IMG/VR virus record: IMGVR_UViG_3300027659_000140
Span: 1-30,595 of that record
Direction: 5' to 3' (one strand)
Length of the DNA stretch: 30,595 nucleotides
Origin: a virus
Of the stretch, positions 5,818 through 13,729 are shown one piece after another (position 1 is the stretch's first letter; each line of letters opens with the position of its first letter). Below the pieces are notes generated by a model. It was not told the origin of the DNA and did no database searches. It saw nothing but the letters and a program-made list of their open reading frames with translations. The position numbers were made by a program, and so were the translations under genes.

Positions 5818-6041
5818 GAGGCAAGGGACGCCCTCGTTTTTGCGTTACGATCACCCGCTACGGCTCCCGCCCCCTCGACGTTGATAATGGCGCAGGGGGC
5901 TGCAAACCCCTCCTAGACGCTATCCGCTACGAGGGTCTCATCCCAGACGACGACCCTAGCAGCATAGAATTTCAGTTCCGACAGTACCAGGTCAAGAAAC
6001 CCCACCGTCGTACCGAAATCCTGATCGAGCAGATCCCTTAG
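5706..6041 (+). CDS. rusA-like: RusA-like Holliday junction resolvase (frame-split)
   Basis: From residue 40 on, this 111-residue frame has the RusA core: VTITRYGSRPLDVDNGAGG, then KPLLDAIRYEGLIPDDDP, then IEFQFRQYQ and TEILIEQIP. The conserved Asp residues of DVDN and the DDDP pair are the metal-binding site that cuts four-way junctions. The first 39 residues (MEPQSSLPTAPDP...) do not look like RusA. Instead the other frame reads LRLTLTGYNTPSLNTMLGRN and then FWILTKLKKEARDAL, which does look like the RusA N-terminus (strand, PSxN loop, helix). So the complete protein probably needs a -1 frame change, or the sequence has an indel. ATG 5706 is well placed after the upstream stop (TAAATCATG), so initiation here cannot be excluded. 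Confidence 0.75.
   Translation: MEPQSSLPTAPDPHGLQHTQPKHDAGAQLLDPDKAKKGGKGRPRFCVTITRYGSRPLDVDNGAGGCKPLLDAIRYEGLIPDDDPSSIEFQFRQYQVKKPHRRTEILIEQIP
5811..5817 (+). promoter_or_regulatory. Candidate -1 frameshift heptamer A AAA AAG
   Basis: In the RusA N-terminal frame the codons read CTA AAA AAG (5809-5817), exactly the X XXY YYZ phase of the dnaX-type slippery site. A -1 slip here enters the frame of the catalytic half as GGA GGC AAG GGA. A small 4-bp hairpin (AGGG 5824-5827 with CCCT 5831-5834) starts 6 nt downstream. The homopolymer is also a common place for a missed base, since A7 would fuse the frames. Confidence 0.5.
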
Positions 6042-6310
6042 GACTCGTCGTAGCTGTCGTCGTCGTCTTTGTACTTCTTCTTCTTTTTCATGCCCTTGCC
6101 ACCCGTACCAGCGGGTTCAAGAGTAGAACTGAGGTTGACGATCTTGTACCCCTTGTTATCAATCTTCATCTTGGAGCCAATGGAGGTAACATTGATCTCT
6201 TTGCGGGCTGGGCGTTGTACCTTGTCAGGAATGCCCTGAATGCGATCTCCAGACGTGCTGTTGCACTCGCACGGGCTGTGATTGGAACTTGGAAGCGTTT
6301 TATGGTTCAT
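6038..6310 (-). CDS. Last gene of late operon: charged-tail small protein
   Basis: This 90-residue protein has a polar N-terminus and a central segment that looks folded (PARKEINVTSIGSKMKIDNK, then GYKIVNLSS). The tail carries opposite charge blocks: KGMKKKKKYK then DDDDSYDES. No membrane segment is present and I do not recognise the family. It is the 3'-most gene of the leftward late operon. Its TAA (6038-6040) interlocks with the TAG (6039-6041) of the converging RusA gene, leaving no room for a terminator between the operons. An AGTAATATTTA element lies 4 bases upstream of its ATG, as it does near another late gene. Confidence 0.6.
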   Translation of the reverse strand: MNHKTLPSSNHSPCECNSTSGDRIQGIPDKVQRPARKEINVTSIGSKMKIDNKGYKIVNLSSTLEPAGTGGKGMKKKKKYKDDDDSYDES

Positions 6311-6337
6311 GGGATAAATATTACTTTTTTTTGATTT

Positions 6338-9300
6338 TTAGCGATAAGGAATTGGACGAGCGGCTTCAGTACCTTCGGTTCCAAGGAAACGCCCGAGTTG
6401 GGCGGGAACTCCTGGTTGGGTGCGGAAAGACATCATGTCTCCAATTGCACCGCTTTGATAGGGACGAGACATCATCGTTTGAAGGGCCGCTGCTTGAGGT
6501 CCAGCTAAACCTGCTCGGAAGGGCAACGACATCATATTTTGCATCATTTTCGTTTCAGCTAATCCCTTTAAGGGCCGCTGACGAATCATGCTTTGTGGAG
6601 GCTGAAGAACCTCAGGCATGATAGCGGAAATGCGGGCAAGCTTCTCAAGATTGCCATCAAACCTAGTTCCAGCTTGATACATCTCACCCCAAACTTCAGG
6701 GTACTCTATCTTGCCAGAGAACTCGTTTACGGAGGCTTTGATTGCGTACATCCGAGCCAACTGCTTACGGCTTTCAATCAAGTCATCGACCAAATTGCCT
6801 TTACCAGTCGCATAGGCTTCCGTTTGGATCACAGCGAATGCTTTGTCTGCATCTTCGCGTGCCTTGGCAGCAGCCTCGCGGTACTGTATTCGCACTTTTG
6901 GGGTGGTTTCTGATGCAGCGGCCTTGAAATTGACGCTCATAGACTCGTTCGCTGCCTTCCAGTCATCAACAGCATTGCGAGCCTGCTTGCTGACTGCGGC
7001 GATCTTCTCGTAAGATTTGCCCAATTCCTTTCTCATGGTGAGGAAGAAAGGCTGGTCAAACGATGTTCCAGCAGGGACGCCGAGGACGCCTTCCACTGCT
7101 TCCGTCATGCGGGGGTAATTGATGCGGGATGCGGCGTCTTGGAACTTGGTGGATCCGCCAGCCAGCTTCATCATCATGCTCTTTGGCCATGCATCACTGT
7201 AAATCGTGGGATCAAAGATAAGACCTAGTTCATTCGCTCCAGAAAGGGTTTTGATGACCGCCCAATCACCGCGTTTAGCAACTTGTGAGGAAACGGCACG
7301 AGCAGCCTTATCCATGAGTTTCATCGTGGCTGCACCCGCTCCACCTTCCGCAGAAGCCATTGCAGCCCGCTTAAATGAAATAAGGTCGCCCTGATCAATA
7401 GCCTCCTTGGTTATCTCACCGCCAAGTTGAGCACCGGCAAACTTCATCAGATTCTTGGCGAACTGACCTTGTACGCCACCAGGAATAGCAGAAATTCCAG
7501 CACCAAGAACGCCGCCAGCCGTAACTGGCATACCTTCAATCATGGAGCCAACGGCCTCGCCAATCATGGCTCCAGGCACTCGGCCTAGACCACCAGCTCG
7601 TTTGGCTGTTAGTCCTTCTCCCAAAAGCGGGAAACCGATACGAGCAGCCGTAGCCATTCCAATATCCTTGATCGAAATCTGTCGCATCAAATCAAATTGC
7701 TTCTTTTGAGCCTCCAGTTCCGTAATCTCACCGCGATCACGGGAATCTTGAACCTTCTGCCATTCTTCGCGAATCATCAGCGAAGGAGCGGCGACATCAA
7801 TCTTAACTAGCTCCATCTCCTTCTTGTTGATGTCTTGAAGGATGGAATCCTCATTCCATTTCTTGGCATCATATTTAAGCGTGCCGATACGGGAATCGGG
7901 ATGAACAATCTCGTATGAATCTACGGGTGCCTTCACCGTGACATCGCCTTTATCGCCCATAGATTCAGCCGCAACTGTTGAGGCAGCAGCCGCGGAACCA
8001 ACTAGACCCATCTTTAGCGCGCCAGCGCGGCCTTTGACGCCAGGTACGTTTTGAAACTCTTGTATTATGTCTTCGGTGGTTGGCATATCAGTTTTTATTG
8101 ATCGTCCTATTTTTCCAGCTGGTTTTACCATTGTCGCACGCAATACAGCTTCTGATGGAATACGTTCAGGAGCGGACAAGCGACCGGCTTCAATTTGACG
8201 AGCAATGTCCTGAAGGTCACGGGCGCGATCAAAATCTTCAGCACGAATCCCAGCTTGTTTTTCACCCCCTAAACGAGCACGCAAACCTTGCGCTCCAGCT
8301 TGGGTCTGGCCTTCCGTAAAAGCTCGTTCAAACACAGAGGCAGATTGTTGAGCCGGTGGAATAGGAACTTGTTTTTGAGCGATTTCAGCAGCTTGTTGTT
8401 CAGCAGCCAAGCGAGCGCGTAAACCTTGTGCTCCAGCTTGGGTTTGACCCTCTGTGAAAGCCTGCTCAAAAACAGCAGCAGATTTCTCTGCCTCTGAAAT
8501 AGGCTGATATTTAGCCATTTCAGCAGCTTTTTGTTCAGCGATCAGCTGTTTTTGAGCCATTTCAAGTTGTTGAATTGCTTTCCGCCTGCTGCTTTGAACT
8601 TCAGTTTGCTGGCTCAACATCGAATCTCGCTGTTTAGCGATTTTACTCAGTTCCTCGATTTCAACAGCTTCATTGCCAAGCAAGGCGCGGGCTGATTCTT
8701 CAGCTGCTCCAGTAGCGCGAGGCTCTACTGCGGTCGCTAATTGAGTAGCGGACTCTTGAGCGGACTTCGGACGTGGATTAACAAGGCCCATCCGCTGACC
8801 AACTTCGTCAATGATCTCTCCAGCAGCTTGCCGTTCCTCGGGATTTCCGGTGTTACGGATGGTGGTCAGCTCTTGCGACACCTCTTGCTGGGTCTTACCC
8901 GAAAAACGATTCCAAATTTTGCTAGCAGTCTTAGAAAGCGTCGGGGCAAGCACTTTTTCACCTGCACCCACTGCACCACCGAAAGCAGCACCGGACTTAA
9001 TGACGTTCAAGTACTCGTCATACGTCGGCCAGCGTTTGTCTTCTATTGCTGTTTCAACGGTTTTGGCACCCGCACCTATCACGGCACCCTCGGTACCGCG
9101 AATAACGGCTTGCTCACCAATACGGGCAGTCCTTTGTCCTACAGTCCTACCAATAGCAGCAGTAGGGGCTTTTAGCACTTTGGCACCAACCTTGGTCGCT
9201 ACGCCACCAGGAATCGTGTTAATTAAAGCAGAGGCTACCATTTCACCCACGCTCAATTGATTGCGTTCCCCGCGTTCAATTTCTTGCTGTTGCTTGAGAT

Positions 9301-9556
9301 AATTGCCGTAAGCACCTGAGGCGGGGGCAATGACAAAGTAACCAGGACCAGTCATTGCGCCCACAACTTGTCCAGCACCACCCACCGCTACTTCTGTAGC
9401 CAGACCTTTGGCAAAGTTGGCAATGCTTTGCTCCTTCGGTTCATCTACCAAGCTGTAACCTTTCGGCAAAGCAGGTGCGGAAGAAGCTTGCGGTGCAGGA
9501 AGCGTCTGCTCCGTGTCTTCAACGACCGAGTAACCGGCTGGTAGCTTGGGAGTCAT
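6338..9556 (-). CDS. Large internal virion/DNA-ejection-type protein, 1072 aa
   Basis: This long soluble protein opens with two copies of an LPxGYSxVxD motif (LPAGYSVVED near residue 5, LPKGYSLVDE near 30), like the short peptides opening many phage internal virion proteins. Next is a Gly/Ala-rich amphipathic/transmembrane-like region (about residues 48-210: AVGGAGQVVGAMTGPG, AFGGAVGAGEK), then helical Gln/Ala/Glu-rich coiled coil (about 290-450). The coiled coil contains a 46-residue tandem repeat: FEQAFTEGQTQAGAQGLRAR followed by FERAFTEGQTQAGAQGLRAR. Further Gly/Ala helical hairpins occur at about 640-760, and long helices fill the C-terminus. Length, helix content and position after two other virion genes fit the ejectosome proteins of short-tailed phages. 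No lysozyme motif is seen. Role by analogy only. Confidence 0.6.
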   Translation of the reverse strand: MTPKLPAGYSVVEDTEQTLPAPQASSAPALPKGYSLVDEPKEQSIANFAKGLATEVAVGGAGQVVGAMTGPGYFVIAPASGAYGNYLKQQQEIERGERNQLSVGEMVASALINTIPGGVATKVGAKVLKAPTAAIGRTVGQRTARIGEQAVIRGTEGAVIGAGAKTVETAIEDKRWPTYDEYLNVIKSGAAFGGAVGAGEKVLAPTLSKTASKIWNRFSGKTQQEVSQELTTIRNTGNPEERQAAGEIIDEVGQRMGLVNPRPKSAQESATQLATAVEPRATGAAEESARALLGNEAVEIEELSKIAKQRDSMLSQQTEVQSSRRKAIQQLEMAQKQLIAEQKAAEMAKYQPISEAEKSAAVFEQAFTEGQTQAGAQGLRARLAAEQQAAEIAQKQVPIPPAQQSASVFERAFTEGQTQAGAQGLRARLGGEKQAGIRAEDFDRARDLQDIARQIEAGRLSAPERIPSEAVLRATMVKPAGKIGRSIKTDMPTTEDIIQEFQNVPGVKGRAGALKMGLVGSAAAASTVAAESMGDKGDVTVKAPVDSYEIVHPDSRIGTLKYDAKKWNEDSILQDINKKEMELVKIDVAAPSLMIREEWQKVQDSRDRGEITELEAQKKQFDLMRQISIKDIGMATAARIGFPLLGEGLTAKRAGGLGRVPGAMIGEAVGSMIEGMPVTAGGVLGAGISAIPGGVQGQFAKNLMKFAGAQLGGEITKEAIDQGDLISFKRAAMASAEGGAGAATMKLMDKAARAVSSQVAKRGDWAVIKTLSGANELGLIFDPTIYSDAWPKSMMMKLAGGSTKFQDAASRINYPRMTEAVEGVLGVPAGTSFDQPFFLTMRKELGKSYEKIAAVSKQARNAVDDWKAANESMSVNFKAAASETTPKVRIQYREAAAKAREDADKAFAVIQTEAYATGKGNLVDDLIESRKQLARMYAIKASVNEFSGKIEYPEVWGEMYQAGTRFDGNLEKLARISAIMPEVLQPPQSMIRQRPLKGLAETKMMQNMMSLPFRAGLAGPQAAALQTMMSRPYQSGAIGDMMSFRTQPGVPAQLGRFLGTEGTEAARPIPYR
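8270..8475. repeat. Two-copy 138-bp repeat in the 1072-aa gene
   Basis: Segments beginning near 8274 and 8412 are close copies at a spacing of 138 bp, in frame (46 residues). Both encode an AFTEGQTQAGAQGLRAR-type helix. The DNA copies differ mainly at third codon positions, so the duplication is not recent and the amino acids appear conserved by selection. Confidence 0.75.
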
Positions 9557-9558
9557 TA

Positions 9559-11214
9559 TTAGAGTGGTACTTGCTTTCCGTTTACGATGCGAACGCGCTT
9601 ACCATCTGGGGTGTTAAGGACTTGGCCTTCAAAAGCAGAGAAATCGAATTCAGCAGGTTGTAATGTGGAACTGCCAGCCGTGGAACCACGCTGGACATTA
9701 AAACGAACGACGTTGCCTCCACCAGTAGCTCCACCTTCTACGTTTGTGGCAGTGGGCATCTCCTTGGACACTCCAGGCCAGTGTCCACCAGCATCGAAGT
9801 ATTCTTTACTTGGAACTTCCAAGCCTGTCTTGGGATCACGCGCTAAACCTGCCTTGCGATCACGCGCCAAGATCTCCAACCGCTTTTTGGAATCTACCGT
9901 GACTTTTTTCAGATTCTTGAGCGAATCAGCAAAGTCCTTGGCTGAACCTTCTTGATTCAACGCCAGACGAGCATTTTCCAATAACTTGATTTCGTAGATG
10001 GCGACCTGTCCAAGCGTTATGCCAGCCTTTTGAAGCTCCGCCAATCCTTGGAAAGCGTTTTGAGCAAGGATAGGACGAAGATCAGCAGCTACTTGGTTAG
10101 CTTTGGTTGTCGGAACGTGTTTAAGCAATGATCCGAAACCAGTGCTCTTTGAGTTCACATTCGGAATAATCTTATCAACCGCAGAAATTATGGTATCAAA
10201 GTTTTGTATCTGAAGCTGATAGTTTGATACTTCAGCTTCACGCTTGGCCTGCGCTTCTTGAGCAGCCTTGCTTCCTGGAATTACTTCCATTCGGACTCCA
10301 GATGGCGTAGTGGGCGTTGGACCAGCTGGTGCAGCTTGAGACTGAACAGCGCGGATAGCCTCGACAGTCTGTGGAGAAACAGTCGGAGTTGCTTGCCGAC
10401 CTGTTTGAGCAAGTAGACCGCCCGCAGCAGGGGCCATGCTGCTAGGTGGAGCAAACTTTGCTAATACATCAGGACTAATCGTGGTTGCAGGGGCTGTTTG
10501 CGGACCAGCAGGAGCATTACCTTCCAGAATATAGCCAGGATCAGCCTGAGGAATAGCTGGAATGATACGCATTGCGCCAGTTTTAGGATCTACGAGAGTT
10601 CCGCCTCCTGCTGAAACAGAAACGGGTGTTACAGGGGAAGCTGGAGCGCGATTGCTCATGCTTTCTACAAGAATACGACCCGATCCATCACCGATTGGTT
10701 TGCCTCTAGCTTCCAATGCAGGATCTAATTTCAAGAACTCTTCCTGAGTCATTACCTGTCCAGGTTTAACTGCACTGGCTTTAGCCAATACACCTTGCGC
10801 TTGAGCAAGCGCCAAAATCGTCTGCATTCTCCTGAAATCGGATTCTTCAGAAGCCTTCTTCCTTTCGGAGTAATCCTGAGCAATGGTCGCCAGCGTAGAA
10901 GCCTCGTTAGGCTTCAGTTTGCCTGTCTGAGCGTTCCTAAACGCAGTCTTAACGCTCTCAGGAACACCCATCTTGTTGGAGTCATCAGCCAAGATGTTAT
11001 TAACATACTTGTAGAACTCAGGATCCTGCATCCGCTCTGTGAACTTCGCCAACGACTGGGCGGTAAAGCTCTGGTTCTGCTGATATTGCTTGATGCCACT
11101 AGCAAGGCTATCACCTATGCTCTCAATCGATCGCGCACGCGCTGCCCCAGCTTGGGACATACCCTGAGCGAGGAGCTGACCACTGATGTCTTGGATTCCA
11201 GGTGCGTAGGGCAT
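9559..11214 (-). CDS. Internal virion/structural protein, 551 aa
   Basis: The N-terminal 150 residues are helical (SIESIGDSLASGIKQYQQNQ, then FTAQSLAKFTERM). A Pro/Ala/Thr-rich, probably disordered middle follows (about 185-320). Residues about 330-470 are a helical domain with SLLKHVPTTKANQVAADLRP, ILAQNAFQGLAELQKAG and IYEIKLLENARLALN. The latter resembles a helical unit seen near the end of phage structural/DNA-transfer proteins. The end is a short beta segment (LNTPDGKRVRIVNGKQVPL). It lies 2 bp from the large 1072-residue gene downstream and 5 bp after the Hint-domain gene upstream, so all three probably act in one virion substructure. No enzyme motif is seen. Confidence 0.55.
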   Translation of the reverse strand: MPYAPGIQDISGQLLAQGMSQAGAARARSIESIGDSLASGIKQYQQNQSFTAQSLAKFTERMQDPEFYKYVNNILADDSNKMGVPESVKTAFRNAQTGKLKPNEASTLATIAQDYSERKKASEESDFRRMQTILALAQAQGVLAKASAVKPGQVMTQEEFLKLDPALEARGKPIGDGSGRILVESMSNRAPASPVTPVSVSAGGGTLVDPKTGAMRIIPAIPQADPGYILEGNAPAGPQTAPATTISPDVLAKFAPPSSMAPAAGGLLAQTGRQATPTVSPQTVEAIRAVQSQAAPAGPTPTTPSGVRMEVIPGSKAAQEAQAKREAEVSNYQLQIQNFDTIISAVDKIIPNVNSKSTGFGSLLKHVPTTKANQVAADLRPILAQNAFQGLAELQKAGITLGQVAIYEIKLLENARLALNQEGSAKDFADSLKNLKKVTVDSKKRLEILARDRKAGLARDPKTGLEVPSKEYFDAGGHWPGVSKEMPTATNVEGGATGGGNVVRFNVQRGSTAGSSTLQPAEFDFSAFEGQVLNTPDGKRVRIVNGKQVPL

Positions 11215-11219
11215 GGCTA

Positions 11220-11654
11220 TTAGGTAGAGATTGCTTGAAGGTTGCGGTCAACTTGACGGTGGAACTCGACGACCTGCATTACGATCTCTGGGATCATGGA
11301 GTTCACGGGAATACCGTTGATGCGGTAGCCGCCTTGATTGGTGAGAATGTCGTAGCTGGTCAGTAATCCAGTGCTCTCCTCAATGCTCTTGATAAGGCTT
11401 CCAGCCAGTTCAGCCCCTTCAACCCATTCCATTGCTGGGATCCCCATGATCTTGTGGTCATCGCATACCGTGAACGAAGAACCATCCTCGCGGGTAATGG
11501 TAAGGAATGTCCGCAGCGGATTTTGGTTCCAACTGCACGCTTGGGCAATGAACGCCACCTCGCCGTCGTAACCGATAACCGAATCGCCGCCCTTTAGATC
11601 TTTGATTGCTTTGGGACCAGTAGGAGTGTCGATGCACTGATCGCCTGGCATACA
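11220..11654 (-). other. Hint (hedgehog/intein-type) domain region
   Basis: This region encodes residues 678-821 of the protein above. Block A is CMPGDQCIDTPTGPKAIKDL and continues with GGDSVIGYDG, matching the C-x-x-G-D-x-x-x-x-T-x-x-G-x-x-x-I-x-x-x-x-x-G-D-x-V pattern. DDHKIMGIPAMEWVEGAEL occupies the place of block B (T/D-x-x-H) and following strand. The closing strand is GGYRINGIPVN. No C-extein follows except about 25 helical residues. Confidence 0.7.
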
Positions 11655-13685
11655 GGAAGTAGCTAAACTAGCTCCAAAGCTAAAGATGGCCCCAAGTCCC
11701 TTGCCTATAACGCCGCCAATCGCAGGCCCCAAAATATTTCCAGCCGCCGAAGTAGTAGCAGCACTTCTCTGAGCTGCTCCAGACAATTCCGCAGACCGAA
11801 CAGCAGCATCGTAGTTCTTCTGGGCAATCTCCTTGGCAAGCTGGGCGTTTACGTTCGTACCATAGACATCCGCAGCATATGGGCTGAGAGGATTGAAGGT
11901 GTTGCTCATCAGATTGCCAATAGGCGAGAAGATGTTCCCAGTCTGAAGATCGGCCATCTTCATAATATTGCCATAGCTGGCCTGCATTCCTGCGCGGGCT
12001 TGATCTTCCCGTTGCTGACGGATGTTTTCACGGCCCATGATCTCAGCACCCACTGCGCCACGTCCCATTACCTGCCCACGGGCACCATAAGCCTCCCTAG
12101 CGGCCTGCTGGGACTGCCTGATGTCCTCTGGGGCAAGAACGCCAGCCTGACGCTGCTGCAAGCGTGCTAGGTCCGTCTTGTACTGGTCAATGATGCTGGA
12201 TTCTGTGTCAGTAATGCCCTTAGGCATGAACTTCTTGTACAGATCACCGTACATCCCCATGATTCCTGCCTGATTATCTTGCAGAGCTTTAAGCGTTTCC
12301 GCTAGTTCCGCACCAAAATTACGCTTAGTTGTCAGCGTTTGTGCATTGGTTCCGTAAGTACCGACACCACTATTGATGCTGTTTGGATCAAATGGAGTTA
12401 CACCAGTGCCTGTAGCCGTAGTTGAAGCTGTAGTTGAAGCTGTAGTTGATGCTGGAGTTGTTCCTGGAGTGATTCCTGTGGCGACTCCTATGGGGACTCC
12501 TGGGATGACTGTTGTGTTTCCTCCTGGAGTGATTGATGGGCCTGGTGTAGCCGTAAATGGTGGAAGAATTATTACATTTGGATTTAAACCACGATTTCTT
12601 GGATCACTAGCCGGTCCAATCATGCCTTCGTTCCATAAGACAATTTTGTCTGGGTCAGTATAACCACCAGTAGCTGTGACTGATTGAAGAGTTACAGGAT
12701 TACCAGAGTTTACAACAGAAGCATCATATGCCCTTTGCCCTAACGAACCCATCATATTCAACGCTTGCGCGGTAGTCTGTGGAGCATTAGTCGTGTTTAC
12801 ATTTGTCTTTTGCGCTGGAAGCGTTATCGGAGTACCAGGGTTTACAACAGCAGCATCATATACTCTTTGCCCCATCAAATTCATCATATCCAAAACCTCT
12901 GTACTGGTTTGTGAAGCTGGCCTAGTACCAATAGGAACTTCTACTTTTGGAAGCTGTGATGGACCCGAGGGCGAAGCAGGGCCTGGAAAAACACCTGCCG
13001 AGGCTAAAGGCACATAAGCAGTATTAACACCGGACCCTATTGAATTGAGTAAACTCAACTGTGCCGCAGCATCCAATTCATTGTTAATTTTGGTTCCAGG
13101 AGCTTCAAATGGTGGGAGCACTACTGTGCTTGGAGGATTGATTGGGCCTACAGATGGAGCTGTGCCACTGCTGTAACCAGCAGGACCGATAAGACCTTGA
13201 GTAAATAAGCTCTGATTAACCGCATCAGTGTAACCGCCAGCACCAACCTCTCCTTGTTGTCCAATAGGAACTTCTACTTTAGGGAGGACTACTGGGCCTG
13301 GAGGATTGATTGGTTGGTATTCTGATCGACCGCTGCTATAACCTTGTGGACCGATACGACCCGCCTTATAATCTGCAATATTAACTGGATTCTTATACCC
13401 GCCATCATCGGTAGGAGCTTGAAACCTTCCACCGCCTCCACCACTTTCACCAGTGCCACCAGTAAAAATGTTACTACCCGTCAGCCCTGCACCGTACAAA
13501 CTCCCAATAGTTGGATCAATAAACGTGTTGTTCAGACCCGTGCCGTCGTTTCCAGTATTTTCATTAACCTTAAATGGAGGAAGGGTGTAAATTGGATCCG
13601 TGAATCCGTAGTCGTCGTAACCAATACCGAAACCACCATCCGCGCCAATGGTGCCATACTGAAATATTCCTGGTTGATATGCCAT
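11220..13685 (-). CDS. Repetitive virion protein with C-terminal Hint domain
   Basis: The 821-residue protein has three parts. Residues 1-430 are Gly/Pro/Thr-rich with repeated peptides around LPPF or LPKVEVPIG (at least seven copies, e.g. LPPFKVN, LPKVEVPIG, LPPFEAPG, LPPFTATPG) and repeated MGQRVYDAAVVNPG-type units. Residues 440-675 are helical, with many Gln/Arg/Ala (ELAETLKALQDNQAGIMG, RQSQQAAREAYGARGQ), then a Gly-rich hydrophobic patch. Residues 678-800 form a Hint domain: C678 in SCMPGDQCIDTPTG, then IKDLKGGDSVIGYDG, a DDHKIM box, and YRINGIPVNSM near the end. Hint domains of hedgehogs and inteins use this Cys for an N-S acyl shift. The usual terminal His-Asn is not seen, so full splicing is unlikely; cleavage or ligation at C678 is possible. 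Confidence 0.7.
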   Translation of the reverse strand: MAYQPGIFQYGTIGADGGFGIGYDDYGFTDPIYTLPPFKVNENTGNDGTGLNNTFIDPTIGSLYGAGLTGSNIFTGGTGESGGGGGRFQAPTDDGGYKNPVNIADYKAGRIGPQGYSSGRSEYQPINPPGPVVLPKVEVPIGQQGEVGAGGYTDAVNQSLFTQGLIGPAGYSSGTAPSVGPINPPSTVVLPPFEAPGTKINNELDAAAQLSLLNSIGSGVNTAYVPLASAGVFPGPASPSGPSQLPKVEVPIGTRPASQTSTEVLDMMNLMGQRVYDAAVVNPGTPITLPAQKTNVNTTNAPQTTAQALNMMGSLGQRAYDASVVNSGNPVTLQSVTATGGYTDPDKIVLWNEGMIGPASDPRNRGLNPNVIILPPFTATPGPSITPGGNTTVIPGVPIGVATGITPGTTPASTTASTTASTTATGTGVTPFDPNSINSGVGTYGTNAQTLTTKRNFGAELAETLKALQDNQAGIMGMYGDLYKKFMPKGITDTESSIIDQYKTDLARLQQRQAGVLAPEDIRQSQQAAREAYGARGQVMGRGAVGAEIMGRENIRQQREDQARAGMQASYGNIMKMADLQTGNIFSPIGNLMSNTFNPLSPYAADVYGTNVNAQLAKEIAQKNYDAAVRSAELSGAAQRSAATTSAAGNILGPAIGGVIGKGLGAIFSFGASLATSCMPGDQCIDTPTGPKAIKDLKGGDSVIGYDGEVAFIAQACSWNQNPLRTFLTITREDGSSFTVCDDHKIMGIPAMEWVEGAELAGSLIKSIEESTGLLTSYDILTNQGGYRINGIPVNSMIPEIVMQVVEFHRQVDRNLQAIST
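12418..12453. repeat. Short tandem repeat encoding Ser-Thr-Thr-Ala units
   Basis: A 12-bp unit, GTAGTTGAAGCT with one variant, is repeated three times on the plus strand within the 821-residue gene, encoding a tandem STTA run. It is a likely slippage hot spot in the disordered middle of the virion protein. Confidence 0.7.
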
Positions 13686-13729
13686 ATGCGTTAAATATTA
13701 CTACGATTTATGATGGATGTTAAAATAGA

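Noticed and set aside
6075-6105. FLAG-tag-like YKDDDD string in the small late protein
   Set aside because: It is a natural acidic block after a Lys run; the full FLAG octapeptide is not present and there is no vector sequence.
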